DNA of 64,000 nucleotides from assembly GCA_039592335.1 (NCBI GenBank), contig JBDHBX010000009.1, positions 62,001 to 126,000 of the forward strand. Reading direction: 5' to 3'. Shown here piece after piece: positions 34,912-41,722 of this stretch. The translations under genes were made by a program, and so were the position numbers. How positions within the stretch are numbered: the first letter of the stretch is position 1; each line of letters starts with the position of its first letter. Under the pieces are notes generated by a model that was not told the DNA's origin, did no database searches, and saw nothing but the letters and a program-made list of their open reading frames with translations. Origin of the DNA: WVYX01 sp039592335 (GTDB taxonomy: Bacteria; Gemmatimonadota; Gemmatimonadetes; Gemmatimonadales; GWC2-71-9).

Positions 34912-35520
34912 ATGACATTTGCAGTCGAGCCGGCAACCGAGCGCGCGGACGTGCGCACCATCGTGGGCGGGGGCCTCAAGTTGGGGGTCGTCACCGCGGT
35001 GGGCGTGGCGGCCTTCGCGTTCATCTCACGCGGCGTGACCGGCACCGTTGAGACCGTCGTGCAGTCGGCGCTCGTGCTGCTGGGTGGGGTGGTGTTCAGC
35101 TACCTGCCCGCCTCTTGGGTGCGGCCCCGGAACGTGGACGGCATCGCCTGGGCGGCGCTCGTGGGACTGCTCGGGGCCCTGACGTTCACGGTGATCGACA
35201 CGGCAGTGCTGCGGCCGCTGCACGTGTACCACTGGACGTGGGACCAGATCGGCGGCGGCAGCGGCTTCTGGTATGTCTCGGTGTGGTGGATGGGCTCGGC
35301 CCTGCTCGCCTGGCTGGGTGCCTGGGTGTTCGCCGTGCTGAGTGGGAAGGGCACGAGTGTGTTCGCCACGGCGGGACAGACGCTCGGCGTTGCGGCGATC
35401 GTATTCGCTATTCTGGTGCTCACGCGGCTCGCCCCGGTGCACGCGGCCGTGATGGCGCTCGCCTGGACGCTCGCGCTCATCGTCCACGTTCCGGTGGCAT
35501 ACGGGTTGGCCAAACGGTGA
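34912..35520 (+). CDS. Integral membrane protein, unrecognised
   Basis: The 202-aa protein has a short polar N-terminus, then five to six transmembrane helices. A polar loop in the middle (HVYHWTWDQIGGGSGFWY) is aromatic-rich. No family is recognised. A TAACTT box at 34867-34872 may be its -10 element. The stop overlaps the GTG of the next small membrane gene. Confidence 0.6.
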   Translation: MTFAVEPATERADVRTIVGGGLKLGVVTAVGVAAFAFISRGVTGTVETVVQSALVLLGGVVFSYLPASWVRPRNVDGIAWAALVGLLGALTFTVIDTAVLRPLHVYHWTWDQIGGGSGFWYVSVWWMGSALLAWLGAWVFAVLSGKGTSVFATAGQTLGVAAIVFAILVLTRLAPVHAAVMALAWTLALIVHVPVAYGLAKR

Positions 35521-35798
35521 CGCACAAGCCACCGAACCGGCTGCTCCAGACGGCCGGCTGGCTGCTCACGCCCGTCGTGGTGTGGGCGGCCGCTTTCTTC
35601 GGTGGGTGGCTCGGCGCCTTCGTCGCGCGGCTACGCCAGGTGGGCGACGCCGGTCTCGTGTGGATGTTGGTCGGCGGTGTGATAGGTGGAACGGTGGGCG
35701 TGGTAACGTGGGTCGTTGTGCTGCGTCGGCTGGGCCGGCCCTGGGAGGGTGGTTCGGCCGAGCTGGGCGAGGGAAGCGGTCACCCACCCGCACCGTAG
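35517..35798 (+). CDS. Small two-helix membrane protein
   Basis: 93 aa with two hydrophobic helices (about 12-34 and 45-66), a basic link between them and a polar Gly/Pro-rich tail. The composition recalls AtpI/AtpZ-like (F0F1-ATPase assembly) proteins, but no ATP synthase genes are present and the resemblance is weak. GTG 35517 overlaps the previous stop (GTGA). Confidence 0.55.
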   Translation: MTHKPPNRLLQTAGWLLTPVVVWAAAFFGGWLGAFVARLRQVGDAGLVWMLVGGVIGGTVGVVTWVVVLRRLGRPWEGGSAELGEGSGHPPAP

Positions 35799-35823
35799 CA
35801 GCCTGCGGTCCCCGTCGTTCGCC

Positions 35824-35852
35824 TTGCCTTTCCCTCGGGATTCGCGTATCAC
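35824..35852 (+). promoter_or_regulatory. Putative promoter of the UGA-containing methyltransferase gene
   Basis: TTGCCT (35824-35829) and TATCAC (35847-35852) are 17 nt apart, 28 nt before the GTG start. GGAGG precedes the start codon. Confidence 0.35.
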
Positions 35853-35880
35853 TGACCGACGCGCCAGACCCGGAGGTTGA

Positions 35881-36684
35881 GTGACCGATTCTGCCCATCA
35901 GGTTGCCGACGAGCAGGCCACCCTCGAGGAGGTGCTGAAGGGCGAGGTGCTGCGCATGTACCAGGAGGTCGCCGACAGTCCGGAGGGCGAGTTCCACTTC
36001 TTCCACGGGCGGGAGGCGGCCGAGATGTTCGGCTACTCGGCCGAGTGGCTGGACCGCGCGCCGGCGGGTGCGGTTGCCTCCTTTGCGGGCGTGGGCAACC
36101 CCCACGAGCGCAGTGAGCTGCAGCCGGGGGAGACGGTGCTCGACCTCGGGAGCGGTGCGGGACTCGACAGCATCATCGCCTCGTGGCAGGTCGGGCCGAC
36201 CGGCAAGGTAGTCGGCGTCGATCTCAATCCCGCCATGTGTCTCAAGGCACAGGCCCACGCCGCGACCACCGGCACGCAGATGGAGTGTCACGAGGGTCGC
36301 ATGGAAGAGATCCCGCTGCCCGACGCGAGCGTGGACGTGGTGATCTCCAACGGTGTGATCAACCTCTCGTTCCGCAAGCGGCAGGTGATCAAGGAGATCT
36401 ACCGCATCCTCAAGCCCAGCGGACGCATCTCGATCACCGACATCGTGAGCGCGAGGAAGCTCTCGCAGTCCATCGTCAACGATCCCAAGTTGTGGGCCAG
36501 CTGAATTGGCGGTGCTCTCCCGGAGGGAGAGATGTTCGGGCTGCTCGAGGATGCGGGCTTCAAGCGCGTACGCTCGGCGGTCGTGCGGGGATTCCACTTC
36601 CGCAACGAATCCACGCGAGACGCGGCCGAGTCCTACGGCGTCAAGGCCGTGCTGCTGACGGCGCGGAAGCCGAAGGGCAGCTGA
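35881..36684 (+). CDS. ArsM-like SAM methyltransferase with in-frame UGA: candidate selenoprotein
   Basis: Reading through UGA at 36502-36504 gives 267 aa with selenocysteine at position 208. Upstream is a class I methyltransferase: SAM motif VLDLGSGAGLDS (87-97), VGVDLNP, EEIPLPDASVDVVISNGVINL and YRILKPSGRISITDIV. The UGA falls in NDPKLWAS-U-IGGAL, exactly where ArsM-type enzymes have NDPELYxxC-IAGAL. After it, 59 codons stay in frame and encode the usual C-terminus (MFGLLEDAGF). The other two arsenic-binding Cys are replaced (Val71 in GVGNP, Gly158 in SNGVINL), so arsenic methylation is not certain. A hairpin with GGA loop 17 nt after the UGA fits a bacterial SECIS. Alternatives are a nonsense mutation or a sequence error. 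Confidence 0.8.
36502..36531 (+). promoter_or_regulatory. Putative bacterial SECIS: UGA plus hairpin
   Basis: UGA (36502-36504) is followed after 10 nt by a perfect 7-bp stem, CTCTCCC (36515-36521) with GGGAGAG (36525-36531), closed by a GGA loop. The loop starts 17 nt after UGA and its first two bases are G, both within the range described for bacterial SECIS elements bound by SelB. The hairpin lies inside coding sequence, as bacterial SECIS elements do. Confidence 0.65.
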
Positions 36685-36703
36685 CCGAGGTCCCCAGCGC
36701 GGG

Positions 36704-36742
36704 CGCCTCTCGCCACGTGGGGAGGCAACGTGGCGAGAGGCG
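36704..36742. terminator. Strong bidirectional hairpin terminator
   Basis: A perfect 15-bp stem (36704-36718 with 36728-36742) encloses a 9-nt loop. It lies 20 nt after the second stop of the methyltransferase and 20 nt before the end of the convergent isochorismatase gene, which supports 36684 as the true gene end. Confidence 0.65.
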
Positions 36743-36762
36743 ACAAAGTGAGTGCGCTGTGT

Positions 36763-37512
36763 CTAGTGACCGTTTGCCAGTGCTTCCACCGCCTCGTCGG
36801 TCGTCCACGTCGTGTTCGCCATGAACCGGAAGTTGGTCATGGCCGATGCGTACCCATTGCCATCCGGCACCTTCGCGGCGGCTGTCGCGTCGGTGACGAC
36901 GGCGACCTCGAACCCCTGCTCCAGCAGCTCCCGCATGTGCGCCTCGACGCACAGGTTCGCAGACATGCCAGCCAGGATCACCTTGTCGATGCCCCGCTTG
37001 CGCAGCTGCAACACGAGGTCGTTGGTCTCGGGCCCATAGACTTTGTGTGGGCTGGTGACCACCGTGTTCCCGTCCTCGATGTAGCCTTTGTACTGCCCGA
37101 GCCAATCCGCCCCGGAGCCCTCGAAGCCATCGAGGCTCAGCGGCGACTTGCGATCGAACATCCCGATGTTGTGCATCAGGACTTCCAGCGCCCCCCCGAA
37201 CTTCCAGCCGTGGTCGGTCGGGTAGTAGTAGTGGGGCGACACGAACAGCTCGTATCCGCCGGCCTTAGCCGCGCGCATCAGCCGGTCGAGATTGGCGACC
37301 GTGTTGTTCTCCGTCACGCTCTCACCCACCACGCCCCAGGTGACACCTTCGGGGCTGAGGAAGTCGTTTTGTGGGTCCGTGACGACGATGGCGGTTCGCT
37401 CGGCATCGATCTCCATGCCGGGGTTGGGGAGCTGCGCGGCGGCACTCCCGGCGTGCAGGACCAGCCCGGCGAGGGCCAGGAGTGACCAGCCGGCGCGTTG
37501 TCGGTTGTGCAT
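36763..37512 (-). CDS. Exported isochorismatase-family cysteine hydrolase
   Basis: The 249-aa protein has a signal peptide (1-27, ending AAAQ) and the isochorismatase-like fold. The catalytic triad can be read as Asp46 (VVTDPQNDF), Lys157 (TSPHKVYG) and Cys188 (GMSANLCVEAH). Family members hydrolyse amides, ureas or isochorismate; secretion is unusual for the family and makes a nicotinamidase-type intracellular role unlikely. ATG 37512 has GGAGGA at good spacing and is preferred to an in-frame start 30 nt upstream. Confidence 0.85.
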   Translation of the reverse strand: MHNRQRAGWSLLALAGLVLHAGSAAAQLPNPGMEIDAERTAIVVTDPQNDFLSPEGVTWGVVGESVTENNTVANLDRLMRAAKAGGYELFVSPHYYYPTDHGWKFGGALEVLMHNIGMFDRKSPLSLDGFEGSGADWLGQYKGYIEDGNTVVTSPHKVYGPETNDLVLQLRKRGIDKVILAGMSANLCVEAHMRELLEQGFEVAVVTDATAAAKVPDGNGYASAMTNFRFMANTTWTTDEAVEALANGH

Positions 37513-37581
37513 GGGCGTCCTCCGTGGTATGGGGGTTGCCACTGCTAACCGACCCCGGGCTGGAAAGGTTCCGCCCGGCCC

Positions 37582-38493
37582 TTACCGCCCCGCCAGCCCG
37601 TCGTACACCAGCGCGACCCACTGCTCGGGCTGGATAAACCACTGACCCCATGACTCATCGAAGTCGGCCATCGGGCGGCCGGCGATGATCTCGTCGCGGG
37701 TCTTGCGCTCGGCCATGAGTGCCGCGACGCGCTCCCGCGAGGCCAGCAGCATCCAGCGGTAGGTGCGCAGCTCCTCGACCCCGGAGAGGGGTCCGTGGCC
37801 GGGGATGATCTTGGTGTCGGCGTCCACGAGCTCCAACAGCCGGTCCACGCCCTGGATCATGCCGTCGATCGATCCCCCACTGGAGACGTCGATGAAGGGG
37901 TACACCCCGTTCCAGTAGACGTCGCCGGCGTGCACCACGTTCGCCTCACGGAAGTGCACCACCGCGTCCCCGTCGGTGTGCGCGCGCGCGACGTGGAACA
38001 CGTGGCTCGCGTCGTCGTTCCAGTGGAACGTCACGGCGTCGGTGAAGGTGATCACGGGCAGCGCCGCGGCGGGCTCGGGGTCGTAGTGCCGCTCGATGAA
38101 CGTGACGAACTGCTCGGTGCTCAGCCGCTCGCGCACGTTCTCGTGGGCCACGATGATCGCGCCGCCCTCGCCCATGTGCTCGTTCCCGCCGGTGTGGTCC
38201 TCATGCCAGTGAGTGTTGATGACGAACCGGATCGGCTCGCCGCTGATCCCGGCCACGGCCGCCCGGATCTTCTCGGTGAGCGGCGCGTACTGGTCGTCCA
38301 CCAGGAAGACGCCGTCGTCCCCCACTGAAGCGCCGATGTTGCCGCCCCGGCCCGTGAGCATGTAGACGTGGGCGGCGACGTGGGTCGCCGTGACCTGTAT
38401 GTCCTGCATCTGCTGGGCGGCAAGGGGGGTGCCGAGCGTGAGGGTCCAGGTTGTGCAGGCCGCAGCGATCAGGGTCGTGCCGCGATGCTTCAT
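37582..38493 (-). CDS. Exported metallo-beta-lactamase-fold hydrolase
   Basis: The 303-aa protein has a signal peptide (1-26, ending AAQ) and the metal motif THWHEDH (His95, His97, Asp99, His100), further ligands in ARAHTDGD (His) and IPGHGPLS (His). It belongs to the broad MBL hydrolase superfamily, resembling periplasmic cyclase/quinoprotein-relay-type members. It is not clearly a beta-lactamase and the substrate is unknown. It is followed by the isochorismatase-like gene with a 69-nt gap, possibly one transcript of exported hydrolases. Confidence 0.85.
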   Translation of the reverse strand: MKHRGTTLIAAACTTWTLTLGTPLAAQQMQDIQVTATHVAAHVYMLTGRGGNIGASVGDDGVFLVDDQYAPLTEKIRAAVAGISGEPIRFVINTHWHEDHTGGNEHMGEGGAIIVAHENVRERLSTEQFVTFIERHYDPEPAAALPVITFTDAVTFHWNDDASHVFHVARAHTDGDAVVHFREANVVHAGDVYWNGVYPFIDVSSGGSIDGMIQGVDRLLELVDADTKIIPGHGPLSGVEELRTYRWMLLASRERVAALMAERKTRDEIIAGRPMADFDESWGQWFIQPEQWVALVYDGLAGR

Positions 38494-38517
38494 CGTGCGC
38501 TCCTCCGATGCGTGTGA

Positions 38518-39690
38518 CTAACTCGGCGCTGCCAGCGACGCTCCGGCTACTCGGGCCGCATGATAGAAGTACGCTGCCCCCACCGCCAGGGCGTCCTCGT
38601 CAAACTGGAACTTGGAAGAGTGCGCCGGAAAGCTCTCCCCCGTGGGTCGGGCGCCGACGCGCACGTAGCAACCGGCGGTCCGCTCCAGGTAGAACCCGAA
38701 GTCCTCGCCGCCCATGTTGTGCGTGGCGAGCGGTCGCAGCTGCTCCCGACCGACGGCAAGCACCGCCGCCTCCTGCGCCAGCGCGGTGGGACCCGGCGCG
38801 TTCACGACGGGTGGGGTGCCGGGCCGGACGTCCACGGCGACGCTCACCCCGTGTGCGGCGGCCGTGGCCTCGGCCGTACGCCGCAGGGTCTCGACCAGCT
38901 GTTGCCGTACGTCGGCGTGCTGCGCGCGCAGCGTGCCCTCGAGCCGCGCGCGACGGGCCAGCACGTTGGCTGCGGTGCCCGCATCGAACTGCCCTACCGA
39001 GACGACGGCCGCTTGCGTGGGGTCGACCGTGCGGGACACGAGGGTCTGGAGTGCGGTGACGAGGTGGCTCCCCGCCACGATCGGATCCACGCTCTCGTGC
39101 GGCCGGGCGGCGTGGCCGCCGGGGCCGGACAGCTCGATCACGAACTCGTCGGTCGAGGCATTGACCGGGCCGGTAGTCACCACCATCTGTCCCGTGGCGT
39201 ACAACCGGTCGAGGTGCCCCCCGAAGATCAGCGCCACGTCCTCGAGCACCCCCGCCTCGATCAGCGTGGGCGCACCGGTCCCCGTCTCCTCCGCGGGCTG
39301 GAAGATGAAACGCACGGGGGCGGGAAGCGTCTCCTCCCTGGCGAGGTATGCGGCGGCGCCCAGCAGCATGGCGCTGTGCCCGTCGTGGCCGCAGGCGTGC
39401 ATGACGCCGTCGTGCGCCGACGCGAAGGGGAGCCCCGTTTCCTCGGTGACGGGCAGGGCGTCGGTGTCGGCCCGGAGCGCGACGACCCCCCGGCCGGCGG
39501 GTCCCGGCAGCTCGGCGACCACTCCCGTCTCCGCAACGCGCCGGTGCGCGATTCCCAGGTTGTCCAACGCGGCGCCCAGGCGCTCGGCCGTGCGCCGTTC
39601 CTGCCAGGCGAGCTCGGGGTGCTCGTGCAGGTCGCGTCGCATCGCGACCACGCGCTCGTAGAGCTGCGCGTCGAACGGCGAGGGCCTCAC
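38518..39690 (-). CDS. M20 family N-acyl-L-amino acid amidohydrolase (probable desuccinylase)
   Basis: The 390-aa M20D-type peptidase has metal ligands in RADTDALP, HACGHDGH (Cys100, His102) and PAEET (catalytic Glu134, Glu135), then GGHL (His159). Such enzymes remove acyl groups from amino acids. As the last gene of a three-gene unit after a GNAT and an N-succinylamino acid racemase/MenC homologue, its likely job is hydrolysis of N-succinyl-L-amino acids. The GTG start overlaps the previous stop (GTGA). Confidence 0.88.
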   Translation of the reverse strand: MRPSPFDAQLYERVVAMRRDLHEHPELAWQERRTAERLGAALDNLGIAHRRVAETGVVAELPGPAGRGVVALRADTDALPVTEETGLPFASAHDGVMHACGHDGHSAMLLGAAAYLAREETLPAPVRFIFQPAEETGTGAPTLIEAGVLEDVALIFGGHLDRLYATGQMVVTTGPVNASTDEFVIELSGPGGHAARPHESVDPIVAGSHLVTALQTLVSRTVDPTQAAVVSVGQFDAGTAANVLARRARLEGTLRAQHADVRQQLVETLRRTAEATAAAHGVSVAVDVRPGTPPVVNAPGPTALAQEAAVLAVGREQLRPLATHNMGGEDFGFYLERTAGCYVRVGARPTGESFPAHSSKFQFDEDALAVGAAYFYHAARVAGASLAAPS

Positions 39691-40808
39691 GCTTCCAGGG
39701 TCTCCGATCGTGCGGTGAGTTCGCGCACGAATTCATGGTCCACCGCGACCCCGATCCCCGGGCGGTCCTGCGGCACGGTGACCATGCCGTCGGTCATGGT
39801 CCAGGGTGGCTCCACGATGTCGCGTTCCCAATAGCGGTCGCTCGGACTCAGGTCGCCGGGGAGGGTGAAGTTGGGCAGCGAGGCGAGGGCCACGTTATGG
39901 GCGCGACCGACCCCGCTCTCCAGCATGCCGCCGCACCACACCGCCACGCCATACTCGGCGGCGAGATCGTGGATCGCGATCGCCGCCGTGAAGCCGCCTA
40001 CCCGGCCCGGCTTGATGTTGATGACCCGTCCGGCGCCGAGCGTGACCATCTCGTCGGCGCGCGCCGGGCTCCAGATCGATTCGTCGAGACAGACCGGGGT
40101 ATCGAGCTGCCGCTGCAGCTCGGCGTGATGTGTCAGGGCGTCGGCCGCCAGCGGCTGCTCGATCATCTGCAGGCCGAACCCGTCGAGCCGGCGCAACGTC
40201 TCGCTCTCCTCCAGGGTGTAGGCCGCGTTGGCGTCCACGCTCAAGGGCGAGGCGTCACCCACCGTGTGGCGCACCGCGTCCACGTAGGCCACGTCCGCTC
40301 CCGGCTGCACCTTGAGCTTGATGCGGCGATATCCCTGCGCGGCGGCGTCGGCCGCGCGCCCGGCCAGCAGATCGGGGCTCTCCTGGATCCCCAGGGAGAT
40401 GCCGGTGGCCACCTCGTCGCGCACCCCGCCCAACAGTTCCGCCAGCGGCATGCCCCAGCGCCGCGCCGTGAGATCCCACGCCGCCATCTCGACGGCCGCC
40501 CGCGCCATGCGGTGTCCCCTAATGCGCGCGTCGAGCAGGTGGTACAACTCCGTGGGGGCCTCGAATGGGCGCCCCAGCACGGCGGGTGCGACCCACCGGC
40601 AGATGGCGAGCCACGCGGTGTCCACCGTCTCGGGTGAGTAGTGCGGTGTCTCACTCGCTACACACTCGCCCCACCCGATCTCCCCGTCGGCGTCCCGCAG
40701 CTCCACCAGGAGAACACGCCGCTGCCAGCTCGAGCCCGAGGAGATGCGAAACGGCTCGCGCAGCTGCAGTCGAATCTCGCGCAGGGTGAGGCGGGTGAGC
40801 TCAGGCAC
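39687..40808 (-). CDS. menC: o-Succinylbenzoate synthase / N-succinylamino acid racemase (enolase superfamily)
   Basis: The 373-aa enzyme has the MenC/NSAR catalytic pattern: KxK at 164-166 (IKLKVQ), metal ligands Asp192 (DANAAY), Glu217 (IEQPL), Asp242 (LDESI) and the second-face Lys266 (INIKPGRVGG). The same family makes o-succinylbenzoate for menaquinone or racemises N-succinylamino acids, and sequence alone does not separate them. Neighbouring GNAT and M20 genes favour the racemase, while the absence of other men genes argues against a menaquinone operon. GTG 40808 lies just inside the GNAT 3' end; a longer frame has no homologous extension. Confidence 0.88.
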   Translation of the reverse strand: MPELTRLTLREIRLQLREPFRISSGSSWQRRVLLVELRDADGEIGWGECVASETPHYSPETVDTAWLAICRWVAPAVLGRPFEAPTELYHLLDARIRGHRMARAAVEMAAWDLTARRWGMPLAELLGGVRDEVATGISLGIQESPDLLAGRAADAAAQGYRRIKLKVQPGADVAYVDAVRHTVGDASPLSVDANAAYTLEESETLRRLDGFGLQMIEQPLAADALTHHAELQRQLDTPVCLDESIWSPARADEMVTLGAGRVINIKPGRVGGFTAAIAIHDLAAEYGVAVWCGGMLESGVGRAHNVALASLPNFTLPGDLSPSDRYWERDIVEPPWTMTDGMVTVPQDRPGIGVAVDHEFVRELTARSETLEA

Positions 40809-41592
40809 CGAGCCCCTCCGGGCGCTCCAACAGGTAGAAGCCACGCGTGAATCCGGAGACCTCGTATCCCAAAGAGAGGTAATGGGTGAAGGCACGCCGC
40901 GTGCTCTCGCGCCACGCCGCTGCCGTCTTGGCTGCCTCGCGCTTGAGCACCTGGACGTCCGGCGGGACCTCGATGAGCACGACCGGGGCGTCCACCAGGT
41001 CGGGCAGGGCGCCGATGCCCCCGCTCGACACGACCGGCGCGACCGACGGCGGCGCAGGGGGAGCCTTCGGCGCGCTGGCCTCCCCGGTGGGCCACTCCAC
41101 GATCACCCGGTCGGTGCCGATCACACTGTCCATGATGCTCACGGGGGTCTCGCCGTACATGCCCTCCACGTACTGCAGTACCCGGACGCCGAGGCCGTTC
41201 AGATTGAGGTGTGCGTTACGGGCGACCAAGGGGTCGAAGGTCCACTGGATGCGGCGGACGCCGAGGGCTGCGACGCGGGTGCGTTGCAGCTCCTTGAGGT
41301 GTCGGCCGATACCGTGGTCGCGCAGGTCCTGCCGCACCGCGAGCATGTGCGACCAATGGGTCGGCTCCCCGTCGCGCAGGCCCGTGAGGCCGAACACGAA
41401 CCCGACTAGCTCCCCACCGGGGTCGAACGCCCCCAGCAGGATTCCGCCCAGCTTCTGTGCTACCAGCAGCAAGGCCGGGGCAACGAGCTCGCGGAAGTCG
41501 TCGCCCCACGTGACGCGCTGCAGCGCCACGCACCGCTCGTGGTCCTCGTGGCTGACGAGCTCCCGGTACCGATAGAGATCGGATTCGTCCAT
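40801..41592 (-). CDS. GNAT acyltransferase (probable amino acid N-succinyltransferase)
   Basis: The 263-aa protein has the GNAT acyl-CoA-binding segment VRQDLRDHGIGRHLK and the strand before it (GEPTHWSHMLAV). A Pro/Ala-rich linker separates it from a C-terminal helical part. It begins the GNAT-menC-M20 operon and is inferred to succinylate D-amino acids. The ATG lies 5 nt after a TAGTTT -10-like box, so the mRNA may be leaderless. Confidence 0.82.
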   Translation of the reverse strand: MDESDLYRYRELVSHEDHERCVALQRVTWGDDFRELVAPALLLVAQKLGGILLGAFDPGGELVGFVFGLTGLRDGEPTHWSHMLAVRQDLRDHGIGRHLKELQRTRVAALGVRRIQWTFDPLVARNAHLNLNGLGVRVLQYVEGMYGETPVSIMDSVIGTDRVIVEWPTGEASAPKAPPAPPSVAPVVSSGGIGALPDLVDAPVVLIEVPPDVQVLKREAAKTAAAWRESTRRAFTHYLSLGYEVSGFTRGFYLLERPEGLGA

Positions 41593-41597
41593 GGCGT

Positions 41598-41627
41598 AAA
41601 CTACCGTTTGCCTTGCGGTCGTGTCGA
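41598..41627 (-). promoter_or_regulatory. Putative leaderless promoter of the GNAT operon
   Basis: On the minus strand TCGACA and TAGTTT are 18 nt apart; the -10 box ends 5 nt before the ATG, so transcription would begin at or next to the start codon. Confidence 0.45.
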
Positions 41628-41722
41628 TTCGCGGTTTGCATTAGACCCCGAGCGGGCGGCCCGAGGGGATCGAGACGGGCGCTCGAGTGCAACCGACGAT
41701 GGCCCGATCGCGGAGGACAGGC

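Noticed and set aside
35881..36504. Methyltransferase ending at UGA as a normal 207-aa protein
   Set aside because: It would lack the C-terminal segment all relatives have, and the terminator lies after the second stop. It remains possible that the gene is a recent pseudogene.
36183..36824. Alternative-frame ORF after the methyltransferase UGA, suggesting a frameshift
   Set aside because: The family's C-terminal motif continues in the original frame directly after UGA; the other frame encodes Arg/Gly-rich sequence with no family resemblance.
39687..40808. menC as part of a menaquinone operon
   Set aside because: No menF, menD, menB or menE lies nearby and the flanking GNAT and M20 genes fit the racemase pathway better, although sequence alone cannot exclude MenC activity.
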